From Parus major (lineage: Eukaryota; Chordata; Aves; Passeriformes; Paridae), in NCBI RefSeq assembly GCF_001522545.3, contig NC_031770.1:24609193-24673192 (forward strand): a DNA stretch of 64,000 nt, written 5' to 3'. The position numbers and the translations under genes were made by a program. The notes below the pieces were generated by a model. It was not told the DNA's origin. It ran no database searches and saw nothing but the letters and a program-made list of their open reading frames with translations. Below, piece after piece: positions 51,586 to 64,000 of the stretch. Numbering within the stretch: position 1 is the stretch's first letter; the number at the start of each line of letters is the position of its first letter.

Positions 51586-54500
51586 TTTGCTTTTAGAAAA
51601 AACCCATGAATTTAAGAAAAGGATTACTCAAATGCAACTTGTCTGCTGAGACAGGAGTGCCTAGAGTCATTAATCCTGGCGGTCTTTCTCAGTTCTGCAT
51701 GTCTTTTTTTTTTCCCGGAAGCAAAAGGTGAGGAGTAAGGGATCTTGTTGGACTGGTATAGTTTCACAAGGTAGAAGGAGATGACTGCAAAGCAGTGTCT
51801 GAGCTTCAGGGCTTTTTTTAACAAGGAAGTTTCAACCTTTTTTTCTTTTTTTTTGAAATACCTAATGACCCAGCTTTCTGTTCACACTTATCCTGCAAAA
51901 CAGTATGCACCAAACTCCCAAATGAGCCCTTTGCTCCAACATCTTCTGTTCCTAGTGCTGTTGAAGGATAAAGAAGTGGAGTGGAGTGGGGCCAGCACAT
52001 CCAAGGAGATAAACTGGGTAGTCACCCAGGCTGACAGAACTGGAGGGGCAGCATTTCTGGGATGCTTTCTTCAAAGCTGCTGGCTGGTCAGCATGGCTTA
52101 CTATGCAAATGTGGGGGGGAGTAACAACAAAAATTGATTTTGCCAGAACCGCAAAATAATTAGGACAATTCCTGCCCTGCAGAAAAGGTATCCAGGAGAA
52201 GTTAATTGCATCAGTGGAGTGTTAAAAGCCTGTGCTAACTGTACTCCGAACAGCATCAGCAAGAGGAGTAGAGCCACACCAGCCATGCGTGTCCGGAAAG
52301 GACTTCTCTTACTTCTGGCTACCCACCACCCAGAATACCTCCTCCTGCATCACCTCCACCTCCTCTCTGCCTTCTCCAAGAGAGCACCTCCTTTCCCAGC
52401 TGCTGATAAACACAGGCAGGGGTCCCATTCTTCCTCACACAAAAATACCTCTCCATGCTGATGGTGCAGGGAGGGACATTCAAGAGCAGTCAGGAGGTCT
52501 CTGAGACTGCAGCACTAATGAGACCCTTAATCATTCCCTAGAGGAGAAATAACCCAAAATAAGAACTTCCTAGTGGAGGCCCTGGTGGAGTCTCAGCTTT
52601 TCTTGTCAGCATCTAGCAAGGGACATGTGACCGCAGTGTACATACTCCTTCCTTGAGAAAAGGAAGGGCAGTTACCTTGAAATTTTTCTCCCACCATTAT
52701 GCATCTTTCTCCTTGCCCAGCCTAGTAGCACTCCTCCAGTCCTCAGTGTCTTCTCTGGTGCCATGCTGCTGCCCCCCTGGCTCAGTGATTTCAAATCTCC
52801 TCCTGCCAGCAGCACCCAACACGGCCTCCATTGCTGGGTCTGGATGCCATGGACTCTGCCTCTAACCCTTCACTACATACACTTCATAGCAACTGAAGCC
52901 CAAAAAAATCATTAAATCTGACAATCTCCCTCTTCATCATAAGGCTTCCTGCATGGGTTTGACTTTCATGGGGCAAACACCTCCAGAATAAAATACCTTC
53001 CCTGATCCCAGCTGCAGAGGTGTGCCCATCCTAAGCATCTGGAAACAGGTCTTCTATTCTTCTAGCCTTTGCTGCCCACAGTCCCAGGCCCTGAATATCC
53101 ATTGAGGAGGGTTTGTGAGACAATTCAGGCTCCCACCTCAAGAGTACCATGGCAATACAGACAACTGGTGCAGAAACAGCTATTATGCATCAGACCATCC
53201 AGTCTTTGGTGTCTGATAACTTAATAAAAAAATCTCTTCCTGATGTCTGTGGTTGAGAAATGTTTGTGCCAAGTGCCATTCATCTGGTAGCTATAGCTAC
53301 ATATATATATTTATATTTGACTTGCACTTAATACCGCATGAACTGGTGAGACTAAGAGGACATTGATCTCTGCAGCTTTGCTTCACAACCAAGGTTGCGA
53401 TGACACAAGACATGGGTGGACCATAGCATATTCATGGATTGCAGTTTGGGCAGAAATGGTTTGTAAACATCAGAAGAAACAGCAAAAAAGCATTTGTATT
53501 GTGAAACAGTAACGTGTGCCACTAAGAGACAGTTTACTTTTCAGACATGTACAGTGCTCCATATTGTTCCCATGCTTTTCAAAGGAAATTATTAGTGTTA
53601 TTAGCACAGCAGTCCTCCTTTACAAAAGCAACTCTAGCCACAGTTAATGTTTAAGAAGGAATTAAATATTAACTCAAAGGAAAGCACAGAAGTCATGGTT
53701 TCAAACCATACATCAGACATGCAAAGAAATATTGCTGCGAAAGCAGGTGGGAATTTAAAACAAAAACAAACCAAAAAAACAACAAAACACCCCAGGTTTG
53801 GTTCCCAAAGCTAAAAACAAATTTAAAATAGAATCAGAGTTCTCCTGATTCATCACCTTCAGGTTCCCCAAGACAGAAGGACAGCATTGCTTTTCTGCTT
53901 TTCACCCCAGGACAGGTAATTTTCCTCCTGCATTTGGTTTAGCAATGACTCCTTAACAATAGGAGGTGGATCACAGTGACTTAATCTGCTGAGGAGGGCT
54001 ACAATTTGATTCTCAGCCTGAGATTTGCAGGTAAGATAAAGTGCAAAGGTGACTAAACATCACAACAAGTAAGGTCTAGCCCTGTGGCTTTGCCTGGAAG
54101 GGAAAACAGATTATTATTATTATAACAGCAAACCTACCAAGATCTAGTCCTTTTCTCCTGTTCCAGCTCCAGTACATGAAAATCCTTGCATCTGTCTGAA
54201 GATGGTTTTATAGTGGAAAAATTAAATGAGTTAAAATGTTAAATGAGTTCATAACATGCATTCTGCCATGTTCTACAATAATCCCTTATTCTCTTTTCCA
54301 TTTTTGCATTCACTGCAAACTTATCGGCTGAAAAATACCCCATAAATATTAACTAACTGCACCACTATAAATGCACTTTTTTTATATTGTATATTGTGCT
54401 GAACTTCCAGAACAATATTCTCATTAATAATTGTGTTTGATCCTAGATTAAATCTAAAGTATGCTTTTCATCTTCAAGCTTTAAAAAATTTAAAATATAT

Positions 54501-55650
54501 TAACTAATTAATCTACACAAACCCTAATGGGGGAAGCAAGCTTTCACAATCAGGTTGCTTGTTAAGTTCTTAGAGGAAAGAGTCAGAGAAGTAAAAAATA
54601 AAGAAAAACAAAAACAGAACAGGAAAGAAAAGTAGAGGCCAAAGCAGCTTTATAAGGAAAGTGACACATCACTGGGACCAACTCAACATCGTGGGCTCCC
54701 TATTTCAGCCTGGGAGGACACTGGCAAGGACTGGCCATTACCTGAGTGGTGTGTGCTCTTAGTGAGCAAGTGGAAGACAACTCCCCTTATCTAAGGGAAG
54801 CAAGCAGTACAAAATGAAATCTCAACCAGAGAATTTTTTCATGGGAATAGCTATGTATGTGTGCTGTCTCTGAACTCAGAAGGGCTACTAACATGCATAA
54901 ACAGAAATACTACACATTCTAGTTTGAAGAAAGGAGGAAAAAATCTTCCATGATTTTTGATTACCCACAAAATACATGTCTCTGTGAGGCCCAGAACTCT
55001 TGGAATTCTGCTCTGAGAAGCCTGTTCCTCTTTCACCAGTGAGTCTATGTCATTTGTGAAGTTTCTTTTATCACTAGTCTTGTAGGCAAAGTCAGCAAAA
55101 CTGCAGTTTCTCCCCTACAGTTCACCCTCTGCAAACCAGTAAATATTGCATCTTGAGGTGTGAAAAACTAGATCAGTCCTTAGAAGCTAATATTTCAGGA
55201 GTCAAAGGTTAAATAAATAATGATTTTCATAGGGAACCACCCATACAGAACCCAGGAATATTTGTCTAAATAGACTCTACATAGCACTAAGACATGCTTA
55301 TTTCTCAGACAGTTGTTGCAAGCTTGAGTAATAGGCACCAAAGTCCAAGCACAGCTTGACATCAATTTTTGCAGCAAGATGCTCTTATATTTTCTCCAAG
55401 TGCATTCTTTGGGCCGGAAAACCTTTCCATCTACTTTCTTTGCTTGCTGCAGCTTTGTCTAGGAAAACCATAGCAGCCCAGAAATGCAGGTTTAATCCCC
55501 CATTTGAATGATTGTAGAATGGCAATAGCGCGTCATGAGCAACTTTTATTTTTGCCAAGCAAATTGCTGAAACACAACAGCACAGTGGAGTCAACCAATG
55601 GAAAATCAAAGCCTGCAACACCACATTATCTGAAAGCATCACTGATCTAC
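51586..55650. other. non-coding sequence, nothing firmly recognised
   Basis: Mostly unique sequence. A minus-strand frame 52286-52101 (61 codons) starts with a signal-peptide-like hydrophobic segment but lacks support as a gene. GC-richer sequence lies at about 52240-52870. An ATATAT run occurs near 53301. No exon, RNA gene or transposon end was identified. Confidence 0.45.
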
Positions 55651-56095
55651 AAGGTAAAGCTGAGTGAATTGGGTTTGTTTAGCCTGGAAAAGATACAGGG
55701 TGACCTAATTTGGGATGACTTAATTGCAGCCTTCCAAAACCCAAAGGGAGCCCACAAGAAAAACGGAGAGGAACATTTTACAAGAGCAGGTATTGACAGT
55801 ACAAGGGGAAATGAGCACAAGCTAAAAGAGAATAGGTTTAGATTGGATATTATGAAAAAATTATTTGCTGTGTGTGTGAAGAGGCACTGGAACAAGTTGT
55901 CCGGAGAAGTTGTGGATGCTCCATCCCTAGAGGTGTTCAAGGCCAGGTTGAATGGAACTCTGGGCAACCTGGTCTAGTGAAAAATATCCCTGCCCATGAC
56001 AAGAAAGAGGTGTGACTGTGGGTGTAGGTGTGTGCATGAAACAACATGATCTTTATGGTCTCTTTCAACTCAAGCCATTCTATGATTTTATGATC
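55651..56095 (+). mobile_element. CR1 LINE, 3'-end fragment
   Basis: A 5'-truncated CR1 retrotransposon end. Recognisable segments in order are a block around GGGTTTGTTTAGCCTGGAAA (about 55671), TTTAGATTGGATATTATG (about 55837), a strongly family-like block TCCATCCCTAGAGGTGTTC (about 55921), CAACCTGGTCTAGTG (about 55965) and CCCTGCCCATGAC (about 55988). It ends with CTTTCAACTCAAGCCATTC and a short tail ATTCTATGATTTTATGATC (56077-56095). The 3' segment is open in one frame for 157 codons (55504-55977, extending upstream of the CR1 part). That fits the low stop density of this CR1 region and is not evidence of a gene. Confidence 0.9.
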
Positions 56096-59000
56096 GGTTC
56101 ACTACAGACACAATAACAACATCTTACCAAGTCAATGGATTTCTCAAAATCCAAAGAGTAATTTACAACAATGAGGCAATTCGTAGGGCTTCAGGTAAAA
56201 AGGTCTCCAAGGCCTTTCAGAAACTCTGTGTACTTCTTTATCTTTTTTCCCTTGGCTTCATTGCATCATGCTTTACAACTGCTCATCAGGTATTGGCTAA
56301 CCAGGGTTATTATGACAAAAGTATGACATCACCAGTATTTTAATACATTGCTTCATTATATCTTTCTTAGATATTTTTTGCTCTCAACAGACTGATCCAG
56401 CTGCTTTCAGATGATATTATCTTGGGCTTTTTGTTCATTAACTTTGGGAGACATGAGCAGCTCCTCCCCTTCGTCCATCCCCTTCTTACATGTCTGTCTG
56501 CATTGGGCGGCTTGTTCCACAATTCTTCCCAGTCACTGCCCACACACTGGCCCATATCTGCTTGGCTTACTCTATCTGGCCAGAGATCTTACAATCTCAG
56601 TTGCACAATTTCTTGCTACAAGCTCTTTTTACACCAGGTTGGTAATCATATACTTATCAGTCTCTTTTATAGTACTCTGCATTTTGTTTGAAACACTGTT
56701 CTCCCTAAAAGACTTGTGAAATGACTATCAGGAGCTTTAGTGACCTGTTTTCTTGTGGCTGGTGGTCATCTTTTGCTAAAATGCCTTCACTCTTTTACAA
56801 GAGGTGGGCAGATGAGCAGATCTGCAGCTAGACTGACCAGGGTAGGAGCCTGCAGTTCTGACAGTGGCATCTGCCATACCAGACTGCCCACTGCAAACTG
56901 AGGCAGGAGATGGGCACGCAGGGCTGCTTCTCGAGCACATTCATAGCAGAAGTGCTAGGCTAAGGCATGAGACAGGTACTTCTCAATAAAGACTTTTTCA
57001 GAGGCACTTTACAGAAAAGTACAGTTTCCCATTTCAGGGTAGACATTTCCACCATTAAAACTCATAGGGCCTAATGTCAAAGTTTCCTCTGGTGCTTACA
57101 TTTCCTGTCGTCATGGATGAAATGTAACATTATAAAGGGCACAGACAGCTGTCAAAATAGAAACAAAATAGAAGATTTAAAAGCCACGGGATTCAAATGG
57201 TTCAGCATACCTCCACACAAAATTCACATTTCTGGCCCAAAAAGTCCTCCCAACTTACTACCAAAATCCCTTTTCAACATCCTCAACTCTTAGCTCTGGT
57301 AATCAGAATAGTGTGAAGTAAAAGCAACTAACTAACTTTTTTAAAGAACATCTGAAGAAGAATCTCACTGGCACAGTGTTTGGTATAATTTCCAGAGGAA
57401 ACAGCTGGATCACCAGCACATTTATGTAAGGGATGGTTATGTCACAGTCTATGTGTGGCACAGCTAATTGCATCAGGTGCAGGAAATCTGGAAAATAGCC
57501 CATGATACGTGTTTGCATCCAGATCTCCAAGTAGCTGCTGAGAAGCTAGGAATAAATACTCTCAGGAAGAACCTGAGAAAGGGTAAGAACTTAAATTGAT
57601 CAAATACTAGTATTTGATATACTAGTTCACTGAGGGTATCCTACCATGGCACTGGCACAGCTGGGGTCAGGACATCACAAACTGGAAACTCCATCCTAAA
57701 GAGATTATTGCAGACAGCCATGGTTTTGTCTTACTTCCATTTTGCCATGGAGTAATGTCCCCGTTTCCAACATCAGCTTGACATTTTGATTTGACACAGT
57801 TTCCACTTCTCTGGAATCAGTTGCTGTATCAGTCTGCAAAAGTATCACTGGTTACAGATCCTGCATGCTAAAATATATTATTGGCAGCCCTGATAACCTT
57901 CATTTTAGCTTTGGTCTTAAATGACATTCTTAACCACCTCCATTCACTTGTCAATGCCCAAAATTGTAAGGTCAGTGTCATCCACTTGCCAGTACCCTCA
58001 ATACTCAGCATCACAGATGGCTGCTTTTCATTTCTGCTGTTGGTTCCCCAGTCACACACACACTTTGTAGTGAGTTCCAACGTGCTCAGCTTTTCAAAAT
58101 TACAACTTAGCTGTCTTTCCATGATGACCATATGTCGATTACCTGTGTAGACTTTACAATTGGCAATGTTACCTTCCCTCCTCCCCCATTTCTCTGTATC
58201 TCACAATTTTTCCTCCTCATACAGCAATTACTCTGTGGGGCAAGCATTACAGCAGCTTAATTCTTTAATCTTTTTCCAGATGCAGAATGCCTGGAAGAAA
58301 ACTCAGACTTTCAAAAACATTTTGATAATCTTTCAGAAGTTTTGCTGTAGGGATACCACAATATATGTCTGCTCAGACTAGATTTTTAGAGATCTTTGTG
58401 TCTCTGTTATATGAATTACTTGCCTGTCTCACACTGCATGTCACAAGTGTTATGAATTTATTAGTATGTAGATGAGTAGCAACATCAGTACTAACTGCAC
58501 TTCCCCTTGGTGTCTGCCCTGAGTTTTTTGCTAGTAAATATTGACTAATATTTGCAGTGCCTGATTATATTTTCACATTCTTCTCTTTAACAGTGCAATG
58601 ACTTTACTGATAATGCCCTCACCACATGAGTTTCCTCTCTGCAAGCAGCTGCCCTGTGCTGGTGTTATATTCAGGTTTACAGCTATTCCACATTGTTATT
58701 GTAGAGTTGGAGCACTATCTTGTACAGACTTTTTTTTTGTCTACACATGCTTACAAAACTTTTCAGTAGTGATAGCATCTGCTACAATCAATGCAGGTGG
58801 CACTGTACTTGGAGCACTTCTCACTGCAGCAGAATTTCTTCTTCCCAGAACTTCCTTTGCATTTGTTTTTCTTCTCCTGCTTTCTTCTATGTGTTTGTTC
58901 TTGCAAAAAACTTAGCTTATATTTATTCTTTTTCTCTCTCTGTTTATACTGTGTTTGATATGAGCTATCTCACTCTCTTGGAACACAAGCTGTAATGTTT

Positions 59001-62000
59001 GTCAAGCTTATTCATAGTTTTGTGTGCAGCCTTGCTCAGAATTACTTCTTTTCTGTTCTCATCACTGAAGCACAGTTTGAAATTTGATGTTCATGCAAAT
59101 AATCTGGTTTGCACCAATGATATTAATAAAGCACTTCCCAGCAATGGCTGATGAAAGCCTTTTGCATGTGACACTTTCTGAATTTCCTTATTTAAAGATG
59201 TTTCCGGAGTGCACCTGGAATTTTACGAAGGCTCCTTCAAGCTTCCACTCCCCGGTCCTTCTGGAATTTATAGCCGGTACTGTGCATCAATGGTTCAAAA
59301 GGATCTGACCCTCTCCTTTTTCCAGCATACTTAGAGCAATGTCAAAGCCTTCTTGGCTCATATTGTTAGCATTTGGGTTCTTTGCTTGTGTGTATGCTAA
59401 AGATCCCTTCTGATTTCACATATTCACATGAGGCCACTTATTTCTGACACTGAGTTTGACACTTAAGCATGAAAATATAGGCCAAGGCTGTGTAGCATTT
59501 ATTACTTCCTCTGCATGAACTGCTTATAGTAATCAACCTTTTCCTGAAAGCAGTGTTCTCTGGTTCTGGACATTGCCTTACATGCAGTGGACCAAGCTAC
59601 CTTAGCAGGTCTCCAAACACCAAAATACTTATCTTAGCACCTCTTTAGAGGTGGTCTGTTAGAGAAATCACTTTAATGCTGTGACTGAGAAATGATGTTA
59701 TAAATTCAAAACTCCTGCTTTGACAAATCTCATAGTGTAGCCTCTTACATAACAAATATAGGAGTACCAAAGATATTTGCAAATCAGAGTGCAAAAGATA
59801 TAACCCACAGCAGACAAATTTTAAATGGGTCCTTTTGTAGTAATACAGGATGTGTCTACTCTGCCTTGGGTAACCTGACAGCTTAATGTGTGAAGTCATG
59901 CTGTGAAATGCTGTTTTATTTCCTGCATGCTTGGACCTGGACCATGTGTGAGGGGCAGCTGTGCATGTGTATGCTGAGCTTGGTCTGGAAAGACCAAAAG
60001 CATCATCAAGGAGCTTTCCTCACAATTGCAGTATGTATTCTTATATTCCTGTTTCAATTAATTTAATGGCAGATCTTGTTCATCTGCCTTGAGCAGATAA
60101 AGTAAAACCATTTGACTGAAAAAATAGCCATAAACCTCAAGAGAATATGCTGCAAGACTTATTGATAGCACCCCCTAAATTTCCAGAGTATATTACAAGA
60201 CTTGCAAACATACCAGGTCCCACATAAGCTCATGTTACTTTTACTTGTGTTAGTTGAAGTAACAGACAAAAAGGAAGAGACATGCAAATTTCAAAGTCTT
60301 TGCTATCTGATAAAGCCTGTCAGAACTAAAACCAGGAGGTACTGCCAGAATTAAATTATTTCCTCAGGACAAATCCTGCATTTGGAATCAAGCAACACAG
60401 GCTAAACAGATAAAGCCCATTTGTATAACATAATAATGGACAGGCATATATTTCACTAAAATAGTAAATACATACACTCTCTACTAACACAGGGCAAAAC
60501 CACAGACATGGCAGACAACACTACATCCTTTCTGCTGAGACTTGAACAGCAAGACACAAAGGAAAAGCTAAAAAGCAACTGACTGATAGATATGCATAAA
60601 CTTTCTGAAAACCCTATGCCTCTGAAAAAAAATTCAAAAAACGGTCAAAGCTGTCTCCCCTCTCACAAAAAGGGATTACACTTGCCTCAACATGAAACTA
60701 CCTTCAAAGACTACTCAAGAATTTCTAAAATACCAAGGCATGAAATTAAAAAGAAAACAAAAAACACAACCAAAAGCCAAACTAGAAAAAGGGTTTTTTT
60801 TCAGGTAAATGAGGGCTAGTCAAAACAAACAATTCAAACATAGAGTGTGTTGCATATGTGATGAGACAAATTTTAAGGGACACCATAGGTAATATGTAAA
60901 CAACCATCACTTATTACATGGAATTTTCCTATCTTGATGGAGACAAAAGGGCTGCTGCAATAGACATCTCTACAGGAGAGCTTTATGAACAAATAGGGCT
61001 GCATGCAGGAACTTGGAGTGCTCTCACTTCAGAAAATGCCTGATAAGGACAGGAACCTTCCCAGGTGAACCGTCTCCATTCAGGAGGGTGGGGCAGTAAC
61101 CAGGACCCTACCCAAGGGCTCTCCCTGGCCATCTCCATCACTAAACAAACCAGGTGGGAGGCCTTGCTGCCAAGACCAGCTCCACGTTGCTCTCTGCTTT
61201 GGGACAATCACATATGCTGCAAATTCTACTCCTGTTTTGCCAGTACAGAGAGGTCTTACTTCCAGTAAGCAATGATGTGAAATAGGCAAGATTCACCCTG
61301 CTATTTACCCTTTATCTCTTCAGAAGCATCTGAGCTCAATAGCCCAGAGTTCCCCTTGCTCTGCAGTGAAAGTTTAAAGAATATGTTCTTTTCAGCTCAT
61401 GAAAATATGTCCTTTCCTGTGATAGGTGGTGAAGATCTTGTTTTTAAAAACATGGAGCTGTTGCTTTTCCCAGCTACATGGATATTGGAGGAATAGTACA
61501 GCAGGGGAAAGGAGAAGTATTTACAGATATTTATTCCAGAAACCCCTACAAACTTGAAGTGTTCAAGGTTTCTTTTCATAAGCTTAGTGCAAACAACTTA
61601 TTTTCACCTGCAGAAGGTTCACAAATATGGATAACACTGAGGTTCTTGTGCAAACATATATCCATTCATGAAGATATGCTAAAAAACTGGCATAACAATT
61701 TGCATTGAAAGCATTTGCAGAGCTAATATAAAAGTTTCTTGTGGCTTGGGAATTCCCAAGGCAAGTATCAAAAAATGAAGAGAAAAAAAAAGTAGAAAAA
61801 AATTACAGCTCATTGCAAACAACTAACAGAGGTAAAACAAATAACAAATATTCAAATCACATACAAGTACTCTCCAGACTCATCTATGCTCCCTCTAACC
61901 ATTCACTGAGCAAGATGAAAAGCTGGTTAAAATAAAAAAAAAAAAGAAGTTTGCATAATACTGGTAAACAGAAAGGATATATCTGCCAAATACATTTTTG

Positions 62001-64000
62001 CTGCAGTTAGTTCACTTTTCTTAGCCAGATTCTTCATTGTTATGCCTACAAGAACCTCTGCTTACTCCTTTATGCTCACCTCCCCACTGAACTTAGTTTT
62101 TTTTCCATGTAAATGAAGACGAGGGTGGGCTAACAGGGCGGGATCAGCCAATACAGGCAGCATCATCCAGCCTTCATCACTTCACCCCAGTGTATTTGGG
62201 TTTTGACTCTTCAGAAAATGTCACCATAACACTATGCTTCCAACAGCAAAAGGACAGACAGGAGAGATCATTGCTGCTAACCCAGACCTTGGTAGACCTC
62301 CTGGGAGACCAGGAACCTTTTCCCCTCTGTGCTGGGGAGAAGGGGTACAGGCCACAGACAGAGCAGCTGGCTTTGCAAACCATCACAGCCCTGCAGTGGT
62401 GGGCCAGCTCCCTTTCTGCACTGCAGGCCCTCTCCCCCTCCTCCTCCCACAGACCTGGGGGTTAGGCATGATTTAATTCAGGGTGTCTCTGAGCAGGTCA
62501 CTCACCATCAGCACCACCACACAGGCTGCTGACTGGCACAGACAAGGCAGCAGCAAAGCCTGATGTGGGAGAGGGAGGAGAGGAGGGCTGGGAAATGTTT
62601 TCACCCAGGTCTACCACTGAAGCCACCACATTATACAACCTCATCCTGCAAGGTTGTGGCAGCTCAAGCATTCTGAAGAAATCATCCTTTGTTGCCAAGA
62701 TGTGCTTCTCTCTAGTAGGGACAGGGAATTTCTATTTCCTGGGAAGAAGGGTAGGTCTCTAAAAACCGTTGTTTGTGTATCACCTGCTGTCCATTATAGC
62801 TTCTCTGATAAAAGCACCCACTTCTATCAACCATTCAAATGTCAGGGCCTAAAACATTTATAGTTTAACTTGAAATCAGGGATATTTTTCTTTAAAACAT
62901 ATCAAAAAGCCAACTAATAGCTCTGTGCTTCTCTTTACCTTTAGATTAAACCAAAAGCCAGCCACATCTGTTTAACCTCAGGCTTTGGTGGACTGACATG
63001 CCTGAACTTAACAGTGCCAGGGCTGCACATGCTGAGGTAACAGGAGAAGAGCAGAAAGCTGTAGCCTAGTGCTAAGATCAGGCAGCTTCCAAGTCCTAAC
63101 CATGACCACAACAGACATCCCATTTAAAGGAGGAGCACAAATGAAGGAAAGAGCAGCTGAGTTTATGCTGGATTCTTCACCAGCACTCCTAAAAGCAAGA
63201 AGAAAAAGGAGGGTGGGGAGGGGATGTAGGCAATGGGGTCACAAGGAAAACTGTGGAAAAATTTGATTTTGTTCTTTAGCTGGCAAAAATTTACAATATA
63301 TACATTATACATACATGTATATACACTCTACATACAATATGTACAATTACTTATGTTGTTAATTGCACATTGAGATAAAAGAGGTTTCAATGTACTTTTG
63401 AATTTAATAAAATTCAAATACTAAGAATCTAAAATGAAAGTGCACAAAAACAACTTGCTCATAATCCTTACAGACAGTTAATGTCCTTTCTCTTCCTTAA
63501 GAATCTAATAGCAATAAAAATACGGGATTGGAATGGAGTTTTGTGTATTGCAGGAGTGGAAGCAGGACATGTACACAGAGAAAAACATCTGGTTTTCAAA
63601 ACTTCTGCCTACACAGGCACCAGAGTCAGTCCAAAGGCAGTCAAAACTGATAGCAAAATTAAAGACAGAGTTGCGTTCAAACAGCCCCAAGAGGAACTAT
63701 TTTAGCAGAAAATTAAGGTGGGAGGGGAAATGGGTTCAGTTGATGAAGGCCCTCACCCCATAGAATTGAAGAAACACACTATTTGTGTTTGCATCAACTG
63801 AAATAAAATTCTTCTCCTACTCAACTAAAAGTATAAAAATATTTAAAGCTGGATGGGACACCATTTCTCTGTTCTTTTTTTTAACTCTACAGCCAGCCAG
63901 TCCTGCAGACATGTGCATACATGCACCCCTCCATCCTGTGTTACCAGTTATCCTGTGTAAGACTCTCCTAGGTACCTAAATAAGAAATTGGTGCTTTTTT
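56096..64000. other. non-coding sequence, nothing recognised
   Basis: Unique sequence to the end of the window. It contains a perfect 20-bp palindrome at 57599-57618, GC-richer stretches at about 61050-61200 and 62270-62600, and AT/TA-rich runs near 63297-63350. Open frames are all short and unrecognised. No exon, RNA gene or transposon end was identified. Confidence 0.5.
57599..57618. repeat. perfect 20-bp palindrome
   Basis: ATCAAATACTAGTATTTGAT reads identically on both strands with no spacer, centred on ACTAGT. It could bind a symmetric protein dimer or be chance in AT-rich DNA. Confidence 0.9.

Noticed and set aside
1..64000. CRISPR array, bacterial operon or prophage
   Set aside because: No regularly spaced direct repeats, no dense long open frames and clear vertebrate retroelements. 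The window is not prokaryotic.

Overview
The window looks like a gene-poor stretch of a bird nuclear genome, probably a songbird. The evidence is AT-rich unique sequence, no long open frames outside transposable elements, CR1 LINE 3' ends with avian-style tails (TTCTGTGATT and ATTCTATGAT types), and an endogenous retrovirus whose LTR ends and gag-pro-pol remnants resemble the avian ERVL (class III) group. The bird assignment is inferred from repeat families I recognise by eye; no search was run. I found no protein-coding exon of a host gene that I could defend. The window could be intergenic or the inside of a large intron.

Layout. 1-39.76 kb: mostly unique non-coding DNA with small CpG/GC-rich patches (about 1.40-1.57 and 13.59-13.83 kb), several perfect inverted repeats (4894-4940 and 13049-13077 are the best), short microsatellites, a CR1 3' end at 29.34-29.70 kb, and a probable older CR1 relic at about 34.08-34.42 kb. 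39.76-43.69 kb: a degenerate, internally deleted ERVL-like provirus on the + strand. It has a 5' LTR, a primer-binding-site-like sequence, a leader with a small membrane-segment frame, gag, protease, and only the N-terminal start of reverse transcriptase, then a junction into a 3' LTR-like end. Gag, pro and RT all use one reading frame. A single TAG sits at the gag/pro boundary, and further stops and frameshifts mark decay. A second, younger element of 774 bp (TG...CA, 6-bp target duplication TATGAC) sits antisense inside gag and is best read as a solo ERVK-type LTR. 43.69-64 kb: non-coding DNA again, with a CR1 3' end at 55.65-56.09 kb, a perfect 20-bp palindrome at 57.6 kb, homopolymer tracts, and a few GC-richer patches of unknown role.

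There is no operon-like or pathway organisation. The only interacting parts are the retroviral remnants, which record this order: ERVL-like insertion; insertion of the 774-bp LTR into its gag (recombination to a solo LTR can date only from after this step); and point and frame decay around it. The loss of most of pol cannot be placed in this order, because that shortening may have happened before the provirus integrated. The most distinctive observations are the nested LTR, the one-frame gag-TAG-pro layout, the small hydrophobic frame ending one base before the gag ATG, and the two LTR ends that match only over their last 75 bp or so.
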